A stretch of DNA of 64,000 bases from Acidobacteriota bacterium. Its GTDB lineage: Bacteria > Acidobacteriota > Terriglobia > Bryobacterales > Bryobacteraceae. Positions 60,432 to 64,000 of this stretch are shown here, one piece after another (positions within the stretch are counted from its first letter, which is position 1; every line of letters starts with the position of its first letter). Under the pieces are notes generated by a model. The model worked only from the letters and a program-made list of their open reading frames with translations. It ran no database searches and was not told where the DNA came from. Location of the stretch: assembly GCA_018268935.1 (NCBI GenBank), contig JAFDVS010000077.1:1-64000 (forward strand). The letters are read 5' to 3'. Position numbers and translations under genes: made by a program.

Positions 60432-61502
60432 ATGCAACGTTTCCTGCTGTCCTTGTTTCTTACTGCTATATGGGTGCAGGCCCAGAACCCCACCGATCTC
60501 GAAGCCGTGGTGGAGACCGATAAGGGAACCTTCCGCTTTGAACTTGCCCCGGACAAAGCGCCCAAACACGTGGAGCATTTCCTCAAGCTCGCGCGCGAGA
60601 AATACTACGATGGCTCCGCCTTCTTCCGCGTTGTCGCGAATGGAATCATCCAAGGCGGGGACCCGCTTCTAAAAGACGCGAAGACCCCCAGGAACCTCTG
60701 GGGCACGGGCGGGCTCAATCTCCTCAAAAGTGAATTCTCTGATCTGAAGCACGAGCGTGGCGTTGTTTCCACGGTCCGCATCCCCAACAAGCCGGATAGC
60801 GATGGTAGTCAGTTCTTTGTCTGCGTTTCTCCACAGCCACCGCTGGACGGCCAGTTCAGCGCGTTTGGCCGCGTCACCGAGGGGATGGAAGTGGTGGAGA
60901 AGATCTCCCAGGTGCCTGCCGGCGGCGAGAACGGATTCACCGAAACTCCAGTCCGCATCACGCGCCTCTGGATCGACAGGAAGAAGGTAGAGCCCTTCCT
61001 CAACGAAAAGCTGGAAGAGTTGAAACGCACCGTCACACTGAAAACTACTCTCGGCGCAATCAAGATCCAACTCGAGCCGGAATGGGCGCCTGAGCATGCG
61101 CGCAACTTCCTCAAACTCGCCGCCACAGGGTGGCTCAACGGCACCGCTTTTCACCGTGTCTCAAAAGGATTCGTCGTGCAAGGCGGCATGGGCCACACTC
61201 GCGCCTCCGCAGCCACTCATGCCGCCGACCGCTGGGTCCACACCCTCAAAGCCGAGTTCCGCACCGATCTGAAACACACCCGTGGCATCGTCTCCATGGC
61301 CCGCACCGATGAGCCCGATTCCGCCAGCACTTCATTCTTTCTCATGCTCGCCGATTCCCCTCACCTCGACGGCAAATACTCCATCTTCGGCAAGGTCATC
61401 GAAGGATTGGAAGTGCTCGATGCCTTTGAAAAAGAAGATGTGGATGGAGAGACTCCGAAACGCAGGCTGGAACTGATTGAGGCCACCATCGACCCCAAAT
61501 AA
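60432..61502 (+). CDS. Secreted peptidyl-prolyl isomerase with two cyclophilin domains
   Basis: A 356-aa secreted protein (signal MQRFLLSLFLTAIWVQAQ) with two cyclophilin domains, residues about 25-190 and 195-355. The first has FFRVVANGIIQGGDP, SQFFVCVSPQPPLDG and FGRVTEGMEVV. The second has FHRVSKGFVVQGGMG, TSFFLMLADSPHLDG and FGKVIEGLEVL. The catalytic Arg and Gln are kept in both, and the second also keeps the Phe typical of cyclophilin A; the first has Ile there. It likely assists folding of periplasmic or outer-membrane proteins such as the nearby TonB receptor. Double-domain cyclophilins are uncommon. Confidence 0.9.
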   Translation: MQRFLLSLFLTAIWVQAQNPTDLEAVVETDKGTFRFELAPDKAPKHVEHFLKLAREKYYDGSAFFRVVANGIIQGGDPLLKDAKTPRNLWGTGGLNLLKSEFSDLKHERGVVSTVRIPNKPDSDGSQFFVCVSPQPPLDGQFSAFGRVTEGMEVVEKISQVPAGGENGFTETPVRITRLWIDRKKVEPFLNEKLEELKRTVTLKTTLGAIKIQLEPEWAPEHARNFLKLAATGWLNGTAFHRVSKGFVVQGGMGHTRASAATHAADRWVHTLKAEFRTDLKHTRGIVSMARTDEPDSASTSFFLMLADSPHLDGKYSIFGKVIEGLEVLDAFEKEDVDGETPKRRLELIEATIDPK

Positions 61503-61538
61503 AAAAGGCCGGCCTACCCCGTTGCTGAGTAGGCCGGC
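61501..61538 (-). terminator. Rho-independent terminator of the TonB receptor gene
   Basis: A perfect ten-base stem (GCCGGCCTAC at 61508-61517, GTAGGCCGGC at 61529-61538) with an 11-base loop. Read on the minus strand it is followed by a run of T residues (rev-comp of AAAAAA at 61501-61506, then ATTT), which fits termination of the minus-strand receptor gene, whose stop is 25 bases upstream of the stem. On the plus strand no T run follows, so it is not expected to end the cyclophilin transcript efficiently. Confidence 0.85.
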
Positions 61539-61563
61539 TGACCTTGAGCTGTCGCGGACAAAA

Positions 61564-64000
61564 TCAGAAGTAGTATTTGAATCCAAGCTGCACGTTGCGC
61601 GAGCCGATCTTCGTGCCGGTGATCGTGCCGAAGTTCGATGACCCGAACGCAGTGGCCGGATCGCTGAAGATCGGCGTATTGGTGAAGTTGGTGGCTTCCA
61701 GACGGAACTCGAAGCGCTGTCCTTCCTTCACCTGCACGCTCTTCAGCAGCGCGGCATCCACGCTCTTGATGCCAGGGCCACGGTAGTTGAGGTAGCGCGG
61801 CGCCGATCCGAACACATCCGAAATCGGCTGGCTGAACGCTGCATTGTTGAAGTATCCGCCGTTGAGCCGCGAAACCACGCTGCCCGTTGTCGATGGATCG
61901 CCGATCAGGTTCGGACGCTGCGTTCCACCGTTCTGCATCACGCCGCCGTTCTGGCTGACCTGCAGCGGGTTCCCGCCCTGGAAGATCCCGAACGCACTCA
62001 CCTCCCATCCGCCGATAAGTGCATCCATCAAACGGTTGGAGCCGCCGGCAATGGCGCGTCCACGGCCGAAGGGAAGTTGATACGCACCGGACAACACCAC
62101 ACGATGCGCGATGTCATGCGCCGATAGCGACTTCTCACCCTTCCGGTTGAGCGGATTCTGCATCGATGTGGAGCCGCCCAGCCATGAGTAGTTGCCGGAG
62201 CCGATCGACGCATCATCCAACATCTTCGACCACGTGTAGTGGCCGAGGAACGTCAACCCCTTCGAGAAGCGTTTTTCGTACTTCATCTGCAGCGCGTGAT
62301 AGTAAGAGCTGGCGACAGCCGGTTCGGCCGTGCCGGAACTGGTGCCGTCATATTGCGTCATGCCGCGCAGCAGGCGGAAACGTTGAATCGTGGGACGATT
62401 CATGTTCACCGCCAGCGGGTCAGTAATGACTCCGTAGAACGGATTCGTCACCTGCGCGTTCAACTGGTCGCGCGTGAACTGCGCCTGCCCCGGATACCAG
62501 ACCGAAAGCGGCAGTGGCACGAGATTCGTGTAGGGATTGAACAGGTGAGCGCCACGGCTACCGGTGTAGTTCACTTCCACCACGCCAACGTTGACTTCGC
62601 GCTGCACCGAGAAGTTCCAGCTGTAGTATTCGGGGTTGCGGTTGTAGGAGGGGACCGGTGTTCCCACGCCCAGCCCGATGAACGTCATGTCGCCCTTCGA
62701 ATTGCCCGGAGGCAGCAGCATTCCTTGCGGATACGGATTGTCCAGCTTCGCAAACAATGTCTCATTCGAGTCGAGCGAGTAGGTCGGAGACGAGTTCACG
62801 TTGAAGCCCGCACCCGTATGCCCGTACACCGTGGCCCGCGAGAGTTGATAGAGCAGGCCCCATGCCCCGCGGATCGATGTCTTGCTATCGGCTGCGTAGG
62901 CGAATCCGATGCGCGGGCTGAAGTTGTTGTAGTCCCCGTTAAACGGCGAGCGCCGTTTGTCGTCAACAAACTTCAGAACCCCGCGCAAATCGTATCCGGG
63001 CACTGAGATCGGAGACTTTTGGTCCAGATCCCAGTAGCTCTGCCGGTTGAGGGTCTCCCAACGCGGTATGTCAAATTCATAGCGAAGTCCCAGATTGATG
63101 GTCAGCTTGCGATTGAGCTTCCAGTCATCCTGAATGTAGTAGCCCATGTAGCGGGAACGCGTAAACACCTTCGGGTCGATATGGAACTGCCCGCCCGTGC
63201 CCCAGCCGAGAAGCATCGTTGCCAGTCCGTTCCCCTGCAGGTTGTTGCCGACATTCTGCAGCTGGCGGGTCACCTGTGAAGAGAAACTAACCTGGCCGGA
63301 CGGATATCCGGGTTGCAGGTAGTCGAGGAAGTTCTGCCGCACTTCCCCACCGGCCTTCAATGTGTGGCTGCCGATAAACTTAGTCAGCGATCCCGAAACC
63401 TGGTGCGCTCCTTCCTGCCGGTCCATGATCACCCAACCTTCGGTGCCGATATCCGTATACCCCTCCGGCCCAATCGTCGGGAACACTAGGTAGTTCGCAT
63501 TCTTCTTCATGTATTCGGGGAAGCCCAGCGTCGTCAAATCGAACGGCGCCATTGCGTCACGCGTGAAGTTCGAGTAGATCAACCCATACCGCAGCGTCCA
63601 GACAGTGGTCGCATTCTCGCTGCGAGTGAAATCCGTCACGATAGACTGCGTACGTGTCTTCGTCGGGCCATCGTTAAAGGTGAACGCCGGGTTACCCGCG
63701 CCGAACAGGTTCGCCGGATCGCCGTTGTTCGGCGCATAACTGTAGCGGCCCGTCAGACGCATCTTTTCGTTGATGTTGTGATCGCCCTTGAAATCCATTT
63801 GGCGTGACCGGCTGCGGTTCACATCCTGCGCAAACCAGTTGTTGTTGTTCGTCACGGCGTTCGTCACCTGGTTGCCCTGCGGGAAGAAGGCGAGAGACTT
63901 CAGCGCCACCGGATCCATGCGCGACTTCGGGATCACGTTGCCCGGGAAGGGCCGGCGTTCCCACTGGCCGGCGGAGTTGCGGAACGCATCGTAGGGATCG
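61564..64000 (-). CDS. TonB-dependent receptor, Oar-like, C-terminal part (cut by window edge)
   Basis: The C-terminal 812 codons of a second Oar-like receptor. The frame is open to the right edge of the window, with DPYDAFRNSAG, RRPFPGNVIP and KSRMDPVALKSLAFFP near the edge. This is the middle of the protein in this family, so the N-terminal signal peptide, regulatory domain and plug lie beyond 64000. The C-terminus ends with RNVQLGFKYYF, an aromatic-ended beta strand as expected for an outer-membrane barrel. A Met at 63936 is internal and not the start. The substrate is unknown. Confidence 0.92.
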   Translation of the reverse strand, partial: DPYDAFRNSAGQWERRPFPGNVIPKSRMDPVALKSLAFFPQGNQVTNAVTNNNNWFAQDVNRSRSRQMDFKGDHNINEKMRLTGRYSYAPNNGDPANLFGAGNPAFTFNDGPTKTRTQSIVTDFTRSENATTVWTLRYGLIYSNFTRDAMAPFDLTTLGFPEYMKKNANYLVFPTIGPEGYTDIGTEGWVIMDRQEGAHQVSGSLTKFIGSHTLKAGGEVRQNFLDYLQPGYPSGQVSFSSQVTRQLQNVGNNLQGNGLATMLLGWGTGGQFHIDPKVFTRSRYMGYYIQDDWKLNRKLTINLGLRYEFDIPRWETLNRQSYWDLDQKSPISVPGYDLRGVLKFVDDKRRSPFNGDYNNFSPRIGFAYAADSKTSIRGAWGLLYQLSRATVYGHTGAGFNVNSSPTYSLDSNETLFAKLDNPYPQGMLLPPGNSKGDMTFIGLGVGTPVPSYNRNPEYYSWNFSVQREVNVGVVEVNYTGSRGAHLFNPYTNLVPLPLSVWYPGQAQFTRDQLNAQVTNPFYGVITDPLAVNMNRPTIQRFRLLRGMTQYDGTSSGTAEPAVASSYYHALQMKYEKRFSKGLTFLGHYTWSKMLDDASIGSGNYSWLGGSTSMQNPLNRKGEKSLSAHDIAHRVVLSGAYQLPFGRGRAIAGGSNRLMDALIGGWEVSAFGIFQGGNPLQVSQNGGVMQNGGTQRPNLIGDPSTTGSVVSRLNGGYFNNAAFSQPISDVFGSAPRYLNYRGPGIKSVDAALLKSVQVKEGQRFEFRLEATNFTNTPIFSDPATAFGSSNFGTITGTKIGSRNVQLGFKYYF

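Overview
The window looks like a chromosomal segment of an Acidobacteriota member, most likely from the Solibacter/Bryobacter group (Bryobacterales). This is an inference from gene content: Oar-like TonB-dependent receptors with carboxypeptidase-type N-terminal domains at both ends, a GMC oxidoreductase paired with a gluconate-2-dehydrogenase subunit 3-like protein, planctomycete-type PSCyt/DUF1549/DUF1553 and DUF1501 proteins, a PVC-type haem-binding dehydrogenase, and many secreted CxxCH proteins. The DNA is GC-rich and densely coded. I see no rRNA, tRNA, CRISPR array or intact insertion sequence.

Layout. 0-1.5 kb: a gene-poor left edge and a multiply frameshifted YihY/BrkB pseudogene. 1.5-7.0 kb (minus): subunit 3-like protein, GMC oxidoreductase, TonB receptor. 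7.1-12.2 kb: an unrecognised 806-aa protein, a two-domain VOC protein and an uncharacterised secreted protein. 12.3-26.7 kb (plus): a nearly gapless run encoding a cNMP/FHA/four-cluster Fe-S fusion protein, a cytochrome b-like membrane protein, a ten-haem cytochrome, a membrane-anchored Ser/Thr kinase, a five-haem cytochrome, an outer-membrane beta-barrel, a ten-haem cytochrome with an LVIVD propeller, and a tandem GlcG/HbpS-like protein. 26.7-32.4 kb (plus): alpha/beta hydrolase, GH43-like/MBL fusion, NHL protein, TPR-thioredoxin protein. 32.4-37.9 kb: orphan HicB beside a HicA remnant, SASA esterase, PSCyt and DUF1501 proteins. 37.9-42.9 kb (minus): lutABC, a small beta-barrel and an FHA-GAF-PP2C phosphatase. 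43-47.5 kb: Cys-rich secreted protein, aldose epimerase, TauE/SafE permease, winged-helix protein, phosphodiester glycosidase. 47.5-53 kb: PVC-type cytochrome, TIGR03790 protein, monohaem cytochrome and a divergent LysR regulator. 53-61.5 kb: small membrane proteins, PilZ, RfbD, DUF885, MBL hydrolase, sugar isomerase, UxaC, ICMT-like methyltransferase and a double cyclophilin. 61.5-64 kb (minus): a second TonB receptor cut by the window edge.

The most interesting unit is 12.3-26.7 kb. It reads as a complete electron route: an Fe-S subunit on a quinone-facing cytochrome b, then periplasmic multihaem cytochromes, an outer-membrane barrel and a large ten-haem cytochrome. About 25 c-type haem sites are visible by eye. 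A kinase and two FHA domains are encoded in the same run, suggesting an electron conduit controlled by nucleotide binding and phosphorylation. The direction of electron flow and the external substrate cannot be read from the sequence.
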